Shown here: positions 1 through 8,631 of the stretch, in pieces
How the letters are laid out: every line of letters begins with the position of its first letter
Numbering within the stretch: the first letter of the stretch is position 1
From: Desulfosudis oleivorans
GTDB taxonomy: Bacteria > Desulfobacterota > Desulfobacteria > Desulfobacterales > SURF-7
Assembly (NCBI GenBank): GCA_020723305.1
Contig: DYJC01000006.1
Location: forward strand, 62,001 to 126,000
Direction of reading: 5' to 3'
Length of the DNA stretch: 64,000 bases
Position numbers and translations under genes: made by a program
The notes under the pieces: model-generated
Told to the model about the DNA's origin: nothing
The model's input: only the letters and a program-made list of their open reading frames with translations
Database searches by the model: none

Positions 1-1
1 G

Positions 2-484
2 ATATCCACTTTTGAGTGCAAGCAAGGCGGCATTATCGTTCAGGCGGAATTAAAAGACAATCGTTTGCAATCCTATTATAAATTTAATGGAGAAAAATCC
101 GCTCCCCACCTGGTTCATCACATGATCATCCGGATGCATGTGGAAGGAACGGAACTGACGATAAAGGCAATCGAGGCTGAAATGCCGGGAATCCCCCGGG
201 TGGATTGCATTGAAACCCGGAAAAGCCTGGATATCGTAAAAGGGATGAGTATTGCCCCGGGGTTTACTGCAAAGATCAAACAGATATTGGGGGGTGCCAG
301 CGGATGTTCGCACCTGACAACACTTCTTCTTGCAATGGCACCGGCCGCAGTACAGGGTTACTGGGCTCATTTTGCACGCAAACCCTTGCCAAAGAAATTC
401 TCCCCTGATATCATGAATCAATACCTGATCGATACCTGCTGGGTGTGGAGAAAAGAAGGAAAGCTGGCCAAGGAATTTCTATAG
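2..484 (+). CDS. DUF2889 family protein, 5' end outside window
   Basis: The frame is open from base 2 to the stop at 482-484, so the gene begins upstream of the window; the TTG at 65 is internal and not a credible start. The visible 160 residues match what I know of DUF2889 proteins: an early strand pattern with 'AELKDNR', a central 'IETRKSLDIVKGMSIAPGF' stretch, the conserved 'GCSHLTTLLLAMAP' segment and a C-terminal 'DTCWVWRKEGKL' segment. The function of the family is not known to me. No signal peptide can be judged because the N-terminus is missing. It is followed after 70 bases by the small membrane protein and glycosyltransferase pair on the same strand. Confidence 0.75.
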   Translation: MSTFECKQGGIIVQAELKDNRLQSYYKFNGEKSAPHLVHHMIIRMHVEGTELTIKAIEAEMPGIPRVDCIETRKSLDIVKGMSIAPGFTAKIKQILGGASGCSHLTTLLLAMAPAAVQGYWAHFARKPLPKKFSPDIMNQYLIDTCWVWRKEGKLAKEFL

Positions 485-554
485 GTGGAACGATGCAATT
501 CGTTACTTCCCCATACAATGAAATTCGGTCAATCGTAATGCCGGAGGAGACACC

Positions 555-776
555 ATGAGACCGACAAAAGAGATGATACTGGAGACCAAACAGCTTGTCA
601 GCGAAACCGACCGGAATATTCAGCAGATTATCAAAGAAAATGATCTTCAGTTACAAACCATCCGGAACCGGAAAGAGAGTGATGTAACCATCAACAGAAA
701 ACTCATCTACGGTTCCGCAATCCTGATCGCTCTTCTGCTGTCATATCCAATTTACCGTTTTTTCTTTTTCGAATGA
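555..776 (+). CDS. small membrane-anchored protein, 73 aa
   Basis: A short protein with a charged, probably helical N-terminal ~48 residues (many K, E, Q, R, with 'IQQIIKENDLQLQTIRNRK' suggesting a coiled coil) and one C-terminal hydrophobic segment, about residues 50-70, ending in 'YRFFFFE'. A strong ribosome binding site (GGAGGAG) lies 5-6 bases before the ATG. Its stop overlaps the start of the next gene as ATGA, so the two are probably translationally coupled. I do not recognise the family. The topology suggests a cytoplasmic helical domain on a membrane anchor that could hold the downstream glycosyltransferase at the membrane; this role is inference. Confidence 0.6.
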   Translation: MRPTKEMILETKQLVSETDRNIQQIIKENDLQLQTIRNRKESDVTINRKLIYGSAILIALLLSYPIYRFFFFE

Positions 777-1867
777 CCTCACCCAAAAAGCATATTGCGT
801 ATTTTATCTCCTCTCATGGTTTCGGGCACGCTGCACGTGCTTCTGCCGTGATGCAGGCAATGACCGAAAAAGATCCGGCGATCTGTTTCCACATTTTCAC
901 CAAAACCCCGAAATGGTTTTTCCAGGAATCTTTGTCCAACGATTTTGCTTATTTATCCACGCAAACCGATATCGGCCTTGCCCAGAAAACTCCTTTTCAT
1001 GCAGATCTGTCTTTAACCATTGAACAACTGGATGCCTTTTATCCCTTTCAGACCCGGCAGATTTCAGAACTGGCCCACCAATTAAAGCAGAAAAGAATCA
1101 GACTTGTTCTCTGTGACATATCCCCTCTTGGAATTGCCGTAGCAAAACAGGCAGAACTCCCGTCTGTTCTCATCGAAAACTTCACCTGGGACTGGATATA
1201 CAGAGAATACGAAAATGCTTTTCCTAAGATTAAACAACATATCCAATATCTGGAAACCCTGTTTCAGCAAGCCACCTTCCACATCCAGACCGAACCGATC
1301 TGTGACCGGAAGGATTCAACCATGAAAACCATGCCGGTAAGCAGAAAAAGCAGAAGTTCAAAAGAAGCAGTGCGGGAAAAATTGAAAATCAATACAGATG
1401 ATAAAATGATCCTGATTACTACCGGAGGGATAAAGCAGAAACTGTCTTTCCATAACCAACTGATATCCAGGGAACATATGATATTCGTGATCCCGGGAGG
1501 AAATAGTTATTTTGAAAAAAAAGGCAATCTTATTCAATTCCCCCACCACTCAGAATTCTTTCATCCGGATCTGGTCAATGCCGCAGATGCAGTAATCGGA
1601 AAAGCCGGATACAGCACCATTGCGGAAGTGTATCATGGCCGGATACCGTTTGGATTTGTTTGCCGGCCGGATTTCCGGGAATCGCACAAACTGGAGGAGT
1701 TCATACAAAGGGAGATGACCGGTCTGATGATCCAGGAACATGAATTTCAGGATGGAAGCTGGATTTCCAGACTTGATGAGCTTCTCACCCTGCCCTGCCC
1801 CCGGAAACCGGAACAGAACGGGGCAGACAGGATTGCGAATTTTGTTTTAACAAATGATTTTCTGTGA
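773..1867 (+). CDS. GT-B fold glycosyltransferase (MurG/GT28-like)
   Basis: 364 residues. The N-terminus 'YFISSHGFGHAARASAVMQ' is the glycine-rich first Rossmann loop seen in GT28/MGT-type enzymes and in the glycosyltransferase-like domain of arabinokinase-type proteins. The C-terminal half carries 'ILITTGG' (about residue 213) and the nucleotide-sugar-site segment 'ADAVIGKAGYSTIAEVYHG' (about residues 270-290), where the GKxGxxTxxE pattern resembles the GGxGSxxE region of MurG/UGT enzymes. No signal peptide or membrane span is evident, so it is probably cytoplasmic. Start is the ATG overlapping the stop of the small membrane protein. Donor and acceptor cannot be told from sequence. Confidence 0.75.
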   Translation: MTSPKKHIAYFISSHGFGHAARASAVMQAMTEKDPAICFHIFTKTPKWFFQESLSNDFAYLSTQTDIGLAQKTPFHADLSLTIEQLDAFYPFQTRQISELAHQLKQKRIRLVLCDISPLGIAVAKQAELPSVLIENFTWDWIYREYENAFPKIKQHIQYLETLFQQATFHIQTEPICDRKDSTMKTMPVSRKSRSSKEAVREKLKINTDDKMILITTGGIKQKLSFHNQLISREHMIFVIPGGNSYFEKKGNLIQFPHHSEFFHPDLVNAADAVIGKAGYSTIAEVYHGRIPFGFVCRPDFRESHKLEEFIQREMTGLMIQEHEFQDGSWISRLDELLTLPCPRKPEQNGADRIANFVLTNDFL

Positions 1868-1898
1868 TAGAGGCGAAACCGTCCACTCCGGCCCTTAT

Positions 1899-2042
1899 TC
1901 TGTTGATGGTTATATTCAAAAAGGGCCATTTATCAGTGGTTCAGCAATCATCATTCAAGAGCTGGATGGAAGTTTCAATCCGACCGGAGTTACCTATCAG
2001 ACAACAACAAACGATGATTTCGGGTCATTTGCTTTAGGCAAT
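1899..2042 (+). pseudogene. remnant of a secreted surface-protein domain
   Basis: A ~48-codon stretch reads 'VDGYIQKGPFISGSAIII' then 'ELDGSFNPTG' and 'TTNDDFGSFALGN'. This is the opening segment that I recognise from large delta-proteobacterial surface proteins ('G-x-V-Q-K-G-P-F-x-x-G-S-x-V-x-x-x-E-L'). Here it has no signal peptide, starts just behind the glycosyltransferase stop, and stops matching near 2042, where an antitoxin-like remnant begins on the other strand. It is therefore a fragment, not a working gene. Confidence 0.55.
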
Positions 2043-2244
2043 TATATTCAGTATATTCCTGATAGCGGCGTTCAGCCTCTGCGATCCATGCCGAATCGAT
2101 ATCGTTCAAGGCATCACCATCAAGAGAGCTAAGCAGCCTGTCGGCAAGAAATTCCCGCTCTTGTTGTGACAGGCTGAGTGCATCACGCTCAATTTTCTTT
2201 AACAAATCAGATATGTAAACCTCCAAATTATTATTTTCGTTCAT
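1990..2244 (-). pseudogene. truncated addiction-module antitoxin-like protein (TIGR02574-like)
   Basis: An 84-codon frame. Its first 64 residues have the pattern of the small putative addiction-module component family: 'LSLSQQEREFLADRLLSSLD' followed by 'WIAEAERRYQEY'. The usual ending, a short basic/GK-rich tail and acidic end, is absent. From about 2052 downwards the frame instead runs antisense through the surface-protein remnant, so the last ~20 residues are junk. No toxin gene follows. The start ATG at 2244 has only a weak GAG upstream. It might still be expressed as a truncated protein, but a broken copy left by a rearrangement is more likely. Confidence 0.5.
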
Positions 2245-2415
2245 ATTATCTCATGAACCCGATAAATAGAAATAGAAAAGAAGTGATTGGGGCCACTGAT
2301 GTTCGTTGGGTTTCACTCCTGGAACACCCTATGAAAGTTTCTTTACCCATATTGTTTGCCTTTGATTTGTCAAAATCATGTAGTGCTTCTTGCCATATTT
2401 ACAATCAAAATATTT

Positions 2416-2427
2416 TACCGTACGGGA
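2416..2427. promoter_or_regulatory. operator-like site 1 upstream of hipBA
   Basis: TACCGTACGGGA, a near-palindrome (core CCGTACGG) in AT-rich flanks. It matches the two downstream copies at 10 of 12 positions. Repeated inverted-repeat sites ahead of a HipB-type gene are the expected form of an autoregulatory operator. Confidence 0.5.
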
Positions 2428-2464
2428 AGATTTTTATTTACAAATAAAATTTCAATGATAATAT

Positions 2465-2476
2465 TCCCGTATGGGA
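2465..2476. promoter_or_regulatory. operator-like site 2 upstream of hipBA
   Basis: TCCCGTATGGGA, with TCCC/GGGA arms. It is identical to site 3 and lies 16 bases before the inserted repeat element, which now separates sites 1 and 2 from the gene. Confidence 0.5.
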
Positions 2477-2491
2477 TTATTTATATATTAG

Positions 2492-2613
2492 GAGCCAATT
2501 TCAAAACGATTATAAAGCGTCACACCGGCGAAAGTCAGTGCTCAGAAAAGAGCCGAAAAAACTGGATTTTCGTTTTCGTCGGAACGACAATAAGAGACTT
2601 TTGAAATTGGCTC
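2492..2613. repeat. short inverted-repeat element, copy A (122 bp)
   Basis: Begins GAGCCAATTTCAAAA and ends with the inverse complement TTTTGAAATTGGCTC. The interior has the GTCACACCGGCG and ...GTCGGAACGACAAT segments found in the other copies; it aligns end to end with the reverse complement of the copy at 60509-60629. It is too short to code for a transposase, so it would be a MITE-like, non-autonomous element. Its right end lies 2 bases before the AGGAG ribosome binding site of hipB. Confidence 0.8.
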
Positions 2614-2625
2614 ATAGGAGTAATT

Positions 2626-2871
2626 ATGTCAAATCAAAAAATCCCGTATGGGACTATTCTATCCTCAAAAGAGATCGGAAAAGCGATAAGGGCCAAACGC
2701 AAGGCAAATGACCTGACTCAGGCAGATGCAGCGGCACTGTGTGGTGTCGGAACCCGGTTTCTTGGAGAACTGGAACGGGGCAAAGAAACCGCCCAGATCG
2801 GTAAGGTCCTCCAGATACTTCACAGGTTGGGTCTGGAAATTCAAATCACCCCAAAAGGAGTAAGAAGGTGA
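2626..2871 (+). CDS. hipB: HipB-like antitoxin, XRE-family DNA-binding protein
   Basis: 81 residues, almost entirely one Cro/C1-type helix-turn-helix: 'IGKAIRAKRKANDLTQADAA' then 'CGVGTRFLGELERGKETAQI', followed by the short beta tail 'LHRLGLEIQITPKG' typical of HipB. AGGAG sits 5 bases before the ATG. The stop overlaps the GTG start of hipA (GTGA), the standard HipBA arrangement in which the antitoxin is made first, binds HipA and represses the operon. Codons 6-9 (IPYG) are encoded by a third copy of the operator-like repeat, so repressor binding may extend into the coding region. Confidence 0.85.
   Translation: MSNQKIPYGTILSSKEIGKAIRAKRKANDLTQADAAALCGVGTRFLGELERGKETAQIGKVLQILHRLGLEIQITPKGVRR
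2642..2653. promoter_or_regulatory. operator-like site 3 inside the hipB start
   Basis: TCCCGTATGGGA, identical to site 2, but lying within codons 6-9 of hipB. Two exact 12-mers plus a third close match in 240 bp are unlikely to be chance. Confidence 0.45.
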
Positions 2872-4124
2872 TATCTCAACTTGCAGTATATCTATGCAAT
2901 GATTTTGCAGGTATCTTATCATGCGACAAACAGCAGCGCTTTTCCTTTCAATACAATCCGGAATGGATTGCAAAGAAAGGTGTTCCGCTCCTCTCCCTTT
3001 CACTCCCCCTGCAGGAAGCGCCTTACCCTGATGAAAAAGCGCGTCCTTTTTTTACCAACCTTCTGCCGGAATCCACTGTTCGGGAGGCTGTTGCCAGGAA
3101 ATTGGGAGTTTCACTTCGAAATGAATTTGCTTTGCTCGAAGCACTTGGGGGCGAATGCGCCGGTGCAATCACCCTTCTTCCACCAGGATCGAGACCTGCA
3201 AAAAAAGCTGAATATCGTGAACTTTCACCTGAAAAATTTCATGAAATCATTCAAACGCTTCCTAAAAAACCATTTCTCGCCGGAGAGGACGGCATCCGCT
3301 TATCATTGGCCGGCGCTCAAAACAAGCTGCCTGTATATATGAAAGGGAAACGGATATTTCTACCGCTGGAATCATCGCCGAGTTCCCACATTATCAAACC
3401 CAATATCCAAGGTATCGAGGGCAGCGTTCGTAACGAGGCTTTTTGCATGGCACTCGCGGAAAGGATTGGCTTGACAGTACCCAAAGTGCATGTGATGGCG
3501 ATTCCAGATGAACTTTATGTGGTTGAACGATACGACCGTTTTTTCGATAACAAAGGCAAGATTCATCGCCTTCATCAGGAGGACTTCTGCCAGGCGATTG
3601 GCCTCATGTCTGAAACCAAATACGAAACAGAAGGCGGACCTTCCCTGGCTGACTGTTATTCTCTGATTGATCGCTTCTCATCCAACCCGGTTCTTGACAG
3701 AAAATCGCTTCTCGACTGGATCGTGTTCAATTATTTCATTCACAATGCAGATGCCCATGCCAAAAATCTCTCGCTGCTCCTGACTCCCAATGAAATCCGG
3801 CTTGCTCCATTTTACGACCTTATGTGCACAGGCGTATACGAAGGGATCAACAAAAAACTGGCGATGAGAATCGGCAATGAAAACCGGCCACAGTGGTTAC
3901 AAATCCGCCATTGGGAGCGTATGGCTGATCAGGTAGGCGTCGGGAGCAAATTTGTTTTAAGGACGATAAAGGCAATAGCAGAACAAATAGAGATCGCAGC
4001 AGATGAACTGGCATCAGAGCAGAAGGCGAAATGGGGTTCTGCATCCATTATAACTCACATCCAGAAAGTTATTTCCATACAGGTAAAGCATACGAAAACG
4101 ATGGGTTGTCACCGGCTACCATGA
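2868..4124 (+). CDS. hipA: HipA-like serine/threonine kinase toxin
   Basis: 418 residues, near the usual ~420-440 of HipA. The N-terminal subdomain (about residues 1-105, 'LLPESTVREAVARKLG') is followed by the kinase core: 'LSLAGAQNKLPVYM' (the loop that carries the autophosphorylated Ser in E. coli HipA), 'SSHIIKPNI' (ATP-binding Lys), 'VVERYDR', 'HQEDFCQA', the catalytic 'HNADAHAKNLSLL' and the metal-binding 'FYDLMC'. All key residues are present, so it looks active. E. coli HipA phosphorylates glutamyl-tRNA synthetase; the target here is unknown. Start is GTG, overlapping the hipB stop. It converges with pgi. Confidence 0.85.
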   Translation: MISQLAVYLCNDFAGILSCDKQQRFSFQYNPEWIAKKGVPLLSLSLPLQEAPYPDEKARPFFTNLLPESTVREAVARKLGVSLRNEFALLEALGGECAGAITLLPPGSRPAKKAEYRELSPEKFHEIIQTLPKKPFLAGEDGIRLSLAGAQNKLPVYMKGKRIFLPLESSPSSHIIKPNIQGIEGSVRNEAFCMALAERIGLTVPKVHVMAIPDELYVVERYDRFFDNKGKIHRLHQEDFCQAIGLMSETKYETEGGPSLADCYSLIDRFSSNPVLDRKSLLDWIVFNYFIHNADAHAKNLSLLLTPNEIRLAPFYDLMCTGVYEGINKKLAMRIGNENRPQWLQIRHWERMADQVGVGSKFVLRTIKAIAEQIEIAADELASEQKAKWGSASIITHIQKVISIQVKHTKTMGCHRLP

Positions 4125-4156
4125 TACTACCCAAAGCACCTCTTAGAACCGAACCT

Positions 4157-5815
4157 TTATTCCATTCTCATGGACTTATACATATTGATCAAACCGTTTG
4201 TCGACGGATCATGGGAGCTGATCTGTTTGTCATTTTCCAGCTCCGGCAATATCTTGTTGGCAAGCTGTTTTCCCAGTTCCACACCCCACTGATCAAAACT
4301 GAAGACATTCCAGATTATACCCTGGACAAAAATTTTATGCTCATACATCGCAATCAGGCTGCCCAGAATTTCCGGTGTCAATTTTTTGTATAATATGGAG
4401 TTGGTGGGTTTGTTTCCTTTAAAAATCTTGTATGGAGCAATTCCGGCTATTTGATTTTCTGTCAGGCCACCGGCCCGCAACTCTTTCAGAACCTCCGTTT
4501 CCGGCTTGCCATTCATCAACGCCTCTGTCTGTGCAAAAAAATTGGAAAGCAGCATATGATGATGATTGGTGAGATTATGCAGAGGCTGTGCCGGGGCCAG
4601 AAAATCAGCTGGAATCAGTTTCGTGCCCTGATGTATCAACTGGTAAAAAGCGTGCTGTCCATTGGTGCCCGGCTCTCCCCAGATAATCGGCCCGGTCTGA
4701 TAGGAGACCTCCTTTCCCTGCCGGTCCACATTCTTGCCGTTGCTCTCCATATTTCCCTGCTGCAGATAGGCAGGCAGTCTGTGCAGATATTGATCATAGG
4801 GCAGGATAACTTCGGTTTCCGCCTGAAAAAAATTATTGTACCAGATACCGATCAGCGCCAGGATGACCGGGATATTCTGCCGGAAAGGTTCATTCCTGAA
4901 ATGATCATCCATTTGATGGGCGCCTGTCAGCAGTTTGACAAAGTTCTCATATCCTGCATAGCAGGCAATGGATAATCCAATAGCTGACCATAAGGAATAC
5001 CGTCCGCCTACAAAATCCCAGAACCGGAACATATTGGCCGGATCAATTCCAAACTGGATCACCTTCTCCGAATTGGTCGAAATAGCGACAAAATGTTTTT
5101 CAATATAAGCCTCGTCCCGGGCTTTTTCCAGAAACCACTTCTTGGCTGTTTCCGCATTGGTAATGGTTTCCTGGGTTGTAAATGTTTTGGAGGCAATAAT
5201 AAAAAGCGTGGTTTCCGGATTGATCTTTTTCAGGGTTTCCGCAATATGGGTTCCATCAATATTGGAAACAAAATGAACGGAAAGCTTCTGATCATCTGCA
5301 TAAAATTTAAGCGCCTCGGTAACCATGACCGGTCCCAGATCCGATCCGCCGATTCCGATATTTACAATGTCGGTAATTGATTTGCCGGTATATCCTTTCC
5401 ATCTGCCGGACCGGACCTGTTCTGAAAACTGCTTCATCTGTTCAAGTACGGCATTCACATCCGGCATTACATCCTGATGATCACACAGGACTGCCTGGCT
5501 GGCCCGGTTCCGGAGAGCAGTGTGTAGAACCGCCCGGTCTTCGATTTCATTGATTTTTTCACCGGCAAACATTTTCTCAATCGCATCCTTCAGATCCACC
5601 TCTTCCGCCAGTGCCATCAGAAGATTCAAGGTTTCATCGGTAATCCTGTTTTTTGAATAATCCAAAAAAATATCCTGAAACCGGATCGAATACCGATCTG
5701 CCCGGTCCGGATCTTGTAAAAACAGATCTTTCAGATGAATAGAAGCGATCTGATGAAAATGGGCGTTGAGCTTTTCCCAACTCTTTGTAAGTGCAGGATT
5801 GATTTTTTTTAACAT
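4157..5815 (-). CDS. pgi: glucose-6-phosphate isomerase
   Basis: 552 residues, the usual length of bacterial Pgi. Interconverts glucose-6-phosphate and fructose-6-phosphate in the cytoplasm. Visible family features: '[13 protein letters not shown]', '[14 protein letters not shown]', '[12 protein letters not shown]', the signature '[13 protein letters not shown]', '[14 protein letters not shown]' (catalytic His) and the C-terminal '[13 protein letters not shown]' (catalytic Lys). I place the start at 5815 ('[13 protein letters not shown]', matching the usual Pgi N-terminus) with GGAG ~10 bases upstream; a longer frame to 5866 has no family support. A promoter-like site lies at 5911-5939. In an anaerobe it can serve glycolysis, gluconeogenesis or polysaccharide precursor supply. 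Confidence 0.95.
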   Translation of the reverse strand: MLKKINPALTKSWEKLNAHFHQIASIHLKDLFLQDPDRADRYSIRFQDIFLDYSKNRITDETLNLLMALAEEVDLKDAIEKMFAGEKINEIEDRAVLHTALRNRASQAVLCDHQDVMPDVNAVLEQMKQFSEQVRSGRWKGYTGKSITDIVNIGIGGSDLGPVMVTEALKFYADDQKLSVHFVSNIDGTHIAETLKKINPETTLFIIASKTFTTQETITNAETAKKWFLEKARDEAYIEKHFVAISTNSEKVIQFGIDPANMFRFWDFVGGRYSLWSAIGLSIACYAGYENFVKLLTGAHQMDDHFRNEPFRQNIPVILALIGIWYNNFFQAETEVILPYDQYLHRLPAYLQQGNMESNGKNVDRQGKEVSYQTGPIIWGEPGTNGQHAFYQLIHQGTKLIPADFLAPAQPLHNLTNHHHMLLSNFFAQTEALMNGKPETEVLKELRAGGLTENQIAGIAPYKIFKGNKPTNSILYKKLTPEILGSLIAMYEHKIFVQGIIWNVFSFDQWGVELGKQLANKILPELENDKQISSHDPSTNGLINMYKSMRME

Positions 5816-5910
5816 GATGTTAGTCTCCGGTTTTATTCCATTTGACTTATGAATTGGTTTTGACAAATACTGGCTTCATGGAAGAAATGATTGTAAGAAT
5901 CATGATTTAC

Positions 5911-5939
5911 ACCATATACAAAATACGGCTGTTTTTCAA
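5911..5939 (-). promoter_or_regulatory. sigma-70-type promoter for pgi
   Basis: On the minus strand TTGAAA, 17 bases, then TATGGT. The -10 ends 95 bases before the pgi ATG. Confidence 0.45.
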
Positions 5940-6003
5940 TGATTAGTGATAAAATTCATCCATTATCGGTAAAAAAGTAAAAAACCCTTTTCCAATCGAT
6001 CCT

Positions 6004-6879
6004 ATGAAACCTTTACAGTACGCCATTCTTGTCAATCCTGCATCCGGAAAAACCAGCATTGACACAAAACGCATCCAGTTAAAAACGGCTGCAACCATCC
6101 TTCAGGCAAAAATATATGGTCTGGATACCAACTCACCGGAAGACTTCAAAAATTGTGCGATGGAACTTGCCTCCCGATGCGGTGTCCTGGTAGCCGCAGG
6201 TGGCGACGGAACATTTTCAAGTTTGATCAATGCACTCGACACAGCAATCACTCCGGTTGCATATCTCCCACTGGGTTCAGGCAATGCCCTCCAATATGCC
6301 CTGGGTTACCGGGGCAGCCTTGCGGATATTGCACAGCGCATCCAAAAGGGACGGGTTCGGGAATATGATCTGATCAACTGTAATCAGAACAGGCGCGCGT
6401 TCATGGTTTCGCTGGGTATCGAAGGCACAATCCTGAAGCTCAGGGAGCGGTTTCTTCAACAGGGACTTACTGGTTTTTACCCCTATCTCAAAGCGGTCTT
6501 TTTCTCTGTCCTGAAAGCCTATGCACCAGCATATGCTGTCATCCGAATGGACGATCAAATAAAAAAAATTCCAAATTTGCTCAGCCTGATGATCATGAAA
6601 CAACCCTATTATGGTTATGGAATGAATGTGGTGCCGAAAGCCGGATTCAATGATCACCGGCTTCATGTCTCATCAATCGATTTCAGCTATTCACGAATGA
6701 TCCTCGCCGGCTTGACTTCATTCACGATCGGCAATTGTGCGGGTCAATACCTGTCCTGTAAAAAGGTGTCTGTGCGGTTGAAAAAACCGTTATATTCCCA
6801 GATCGACGGAGATGTGGCATGGAAGGCTGAAAAATTTAACTTTGAGGTTCTTCCCGGCGTACTGAAAATCAAGTGCTGA
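6004..6879 (+). CDS. diacylglycerol kinase family lipid kinase
   Basis: 291 residues. The catalytic domain of the DAGK/YegS/sphingosine kinase family is clear: 'ILVNPASGKTS' at the N-terminus, the ATP-binding 'VAAGGDGTFSSLINAL' (GGDGT) around residue 65, and 'LPLGSGNALQYAL'. The C-terminal beta-rich lipid-binding half follows ('MVSLGIEGTILKL', 'PLYSQIDGD'). It should transfer phosphate from ATP to a lipid alcohol; the real substrate (diacylglycerol or another lipid) cannot be read from sequence. It is divergent from pgi, single, and has no clear ribosome binding site before the ATG at 6004. Confidence 0.85.
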   Translation: MKPLQYAILVNPASGKTSIDTKRIQLKTAATILQAKIYGLDTNSPEDFKNCAMELASRCGVLVAAGGDGTFSSLINALDTAITPVAYLPLGSGNALQYALGYRGSLADIAQRIQKGRVREYDLINCNQNRRAFMVSLGIEGTILKLRERFLQQGLTGFYPYLKAVFFSVLKAYAPAYAVIRMDDQIKKIPNLLSLMIMKQPYYGYGMNVVPKAGFNDHRLHVSSIDFSYSRMILAGLTSFTIGNCAGQYLSCKKVSVRLKKPLYSQIDGDVAWKAEKFNFEVLPGVLKIKC

Positions 6880-7166
6880 ATTGGTTTTTATGCTGCTGCT
6901 GCTGCTGTTCGTTTATTTACGGCAAGATGCTCACACAGATATATTTCAATGACATTTTCTCGGTATTTCTATATAATGTTCAGCAATCCATTCCTGATAA
7001 TATTCTATTAATATTTTTTATTATTCGTATTTTTTTGTTGATTTTTTATCTATTTTCGTATTTTATTTAAACTAAAATTTAATTTTATAAAACTATTTTC
7101 CGAATCATAGTATGGATTCCCTGGCCTTTACACCGAATGGATTTCCACTTACAAGGAGGCGTTGTC
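6880..7166. other. AT-rich intergenic region with a TGC repeat
   Basis: Between the lipid kinase and panB. Holds five tandem TGC units at 6891-6905 and a very AT-rich stretch at about 6950-7080. I see no gene or clear promoter; the only reading frame starts with a Cys run produced by the TGC repeat. Confidence 0.5.
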
Positions 7167-7955
7167 ATGAACTCACAAATTACCCTGACCAAGCTTTATC
7201 AGATGAAAAAAAAAGGTGAAAAAATTGTTGCGCTTACTGCTTATGACTATCCGTTTGCAAAAATGGTTGATGAATCCGGTGTTCACATGATCCTTGTGGG
7301 AGACTCCCTTGGAATGGTTGTGCAGGGAGAAACAAGCACCCTGCCGGTTACCATGGATGAAATGATCTATCACACACGGATTGTTGGAAAGGCAGTTAAA
7401 AATGCCATGGTGATCGGAGATATGCCCTTCCTTTCATACCAGGTAAGCATTGAAGATGCAGTATACAATGCCGGTCGATTCCTGAAGGAAACAGGCGCTG
7501 CAGCAGTCAAACTTGAGGGAGGCGCTGCTGTAAGCAACACGATCCGGGCCATTACAAAGGCATCCATACCGGTTCAGGCTCATATCGGTCTTACACCGCA
7601 ATCGGTTCATCAAATGGGGGGATTCAAGGTGCAGCGGGATGAGGAGCGTCTGCTTTCAGATGCCCGTGAAGTGGAAGCAGCAGGCGCCTTCTCCGTTGTC
7701 CTGGAAGGAATACCGGCAGATATTTCCAGAAAAATTACAGAAGCTATCTCCATTCCGACCATTGGAATCGGTGCGGGTCCGGATTGCGACGGCCAGATTC
7801 TGGTACTGCATGACCTGCTTGGCCTGCATGACCGGCATCTCCCAAAATTTGTAAAACAATATGCAAATCTTCGAAAGGCTGCAAAAAAAAGTATTTCATC
7901 CTATGTATCTGAGGTACAAAACGGAAAATTCCCATCTGAAGAACACTGTTATTGA
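7167..7955 (+). CDS. panB: 3-methyl-2-oxobutanoate hydroxymethyltransferase
   Basis: 262 residues, typical for PanB. First committed step of pantothenate (vitamin B5/coenzyme A) synthesis: transfers a hydroxymethyl group from methylene-tetrahydrofolate to 2-oxoisovalerate. Visible features: '[17 protein letters not shown]', the Mg-binding aspartates in 'LVGDSLGM' and '[10 protein letters not shown]', 'VKLEGG', '[14 protein letters not shown]', 'VLEGIPAD' and '[23 protein letters not shown]' in two parts. Start chosen at ATG 7167 with AAGGAGG 7-8 bases upstream; an upstream in-frame ATG at 7137 lacks a site and family match. No panC or panD is adjacent. Confidence 0.95.
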   Translation: MNSQITLTKLYQMKKKGEKIVALTAYDYPFAKMVDESGVHMILVGDSLGMVVQGETSTLPVTMDEMIYHTRIVGKAVKNAMVIGDMPFLSYQVSIEDAVYNAGRFLKETGAAAVKLEGGAAVSNTIRAITKASIPVQAHIGLTPQSVHQMGGFKVQRDEERLLSDAREVEAAGAFSVVLEGIPADISRKITEAISIPTIGIGAGPDCDGQILVLHDLLGLHDRHLPKFVKQYANLRKAAKKSISSYVSEVQNGKFPSEEHCY

Positions 7956-8142
7956 TTCATGACAGGAATGTTTGGTTGCCCAGTACATTACCTCTCAAAA
8001 AGATACACGGCAACCACTTCCCGAAAAATAATCAGATCGTTTTTATGAATACAAAGTCGATGAATCATTAAAATTTTCAATTAGACATAACTGCTTAGAT
8101 CCATTATTTGTTGATTTTTATCACCAATACCAGGAAGCAGCT

Positions 8143-8631
8143 ATGTCATATTTTCTTTATGTAATGATCCGGATAGGCTTGGGAACCATTTTTCTGTTTT
8201 CCGGGGCTACCAAGCTCATGGCACCCGTGTCCTTTGCTACCCTGATCAATGCATATGGTTTTATACCTGAAAACCTTACCCTTTCCTTTGCCGTTCTCCT
8301 TGCTGCGATTGAAATCATTTCCGGAATCGGCCTCCTGTTTGACATAAAAGGAAGCCTGACAGTAATTTTCGGATTACTGATTCTGTTCATGATGGTTTTA
8401 AGTTACGGCATCCATATGGGACTGGATGTGGACTGCGGCTGTTTTGGTCCGGAAGATCCGGAATCGGCTGCATTCCATGGTATTCGATCTGCCCTGTACA
8501 GAGATATTTTTTTTATAGCTAATGTCTTTTTTTTATATGCATACCGTTTTCGAAACAACGTGGCCCCAAAATCAATTCAACTGTTGTCCAAAAATATTAT
8601 CAAAGGAGATAAGAACAATGAAGCTGCGTAA
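8143..8631 (+). CDS. MauE/DoxX-like redox-associated membrane protein
   Basis: 162 residues with four predicted membrane spans (about 5-25, 45-66, 72-93, 122-140). 'LGTIFLFSGATKL' and the 'LDVDCGCFGPEDPES' loop are typical of MauE-like members of the DoxX superfamily; the CGC pair suggests a thiol redox role. AGGAAG lies 5-6 bases before the ATG. The next gene, a secreted rhodanese, starts inside this one (14-base overlap), so the two are almost certainly one operon and may act together on sulfur or thiol groups in the periplasm; that link is inference. Confidence 0.7.
   Translation: MSYFLYVMIRIGLGTIFLFSGATKLMAPVSFATLINAYGFIPENLTLSFAVLLAAIEIISGIGLLFDIKGSLTVIFGLLILFMMVLSYGIHMGLDVDCGCFGPEDPESAAFHGIRSALYRDIFFIANVFFLYAYRFRNNVAPKSIQLLSKNIIKGDKNNEAA

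Noticed and set aside
2492-2613. Short repeats as a CRISPR or clustered array
   Set aside because: Copies are single, dispersed over 58 kb, and carry terminal inverted repeats; no spacers or cas genes.
4031-4393. 120-residue + strand frame at the hipA/pgi junction
   Set aside because: It overlaps the end of hipA and runs antisense to the conserved end of pgi.
6873-7070. Cys-rich 65-residue frame
   Set aside because: The Cys run is produced by the TGC repeat; the rest is AT-rich with no family resemblance.
7973-8016. Inverted repeat TGGTTGCC / GGCAACCA behind panB
   Set aside because: Eight base pairs with a 28-base loop and no T run; too weak to call a terminator or operator.
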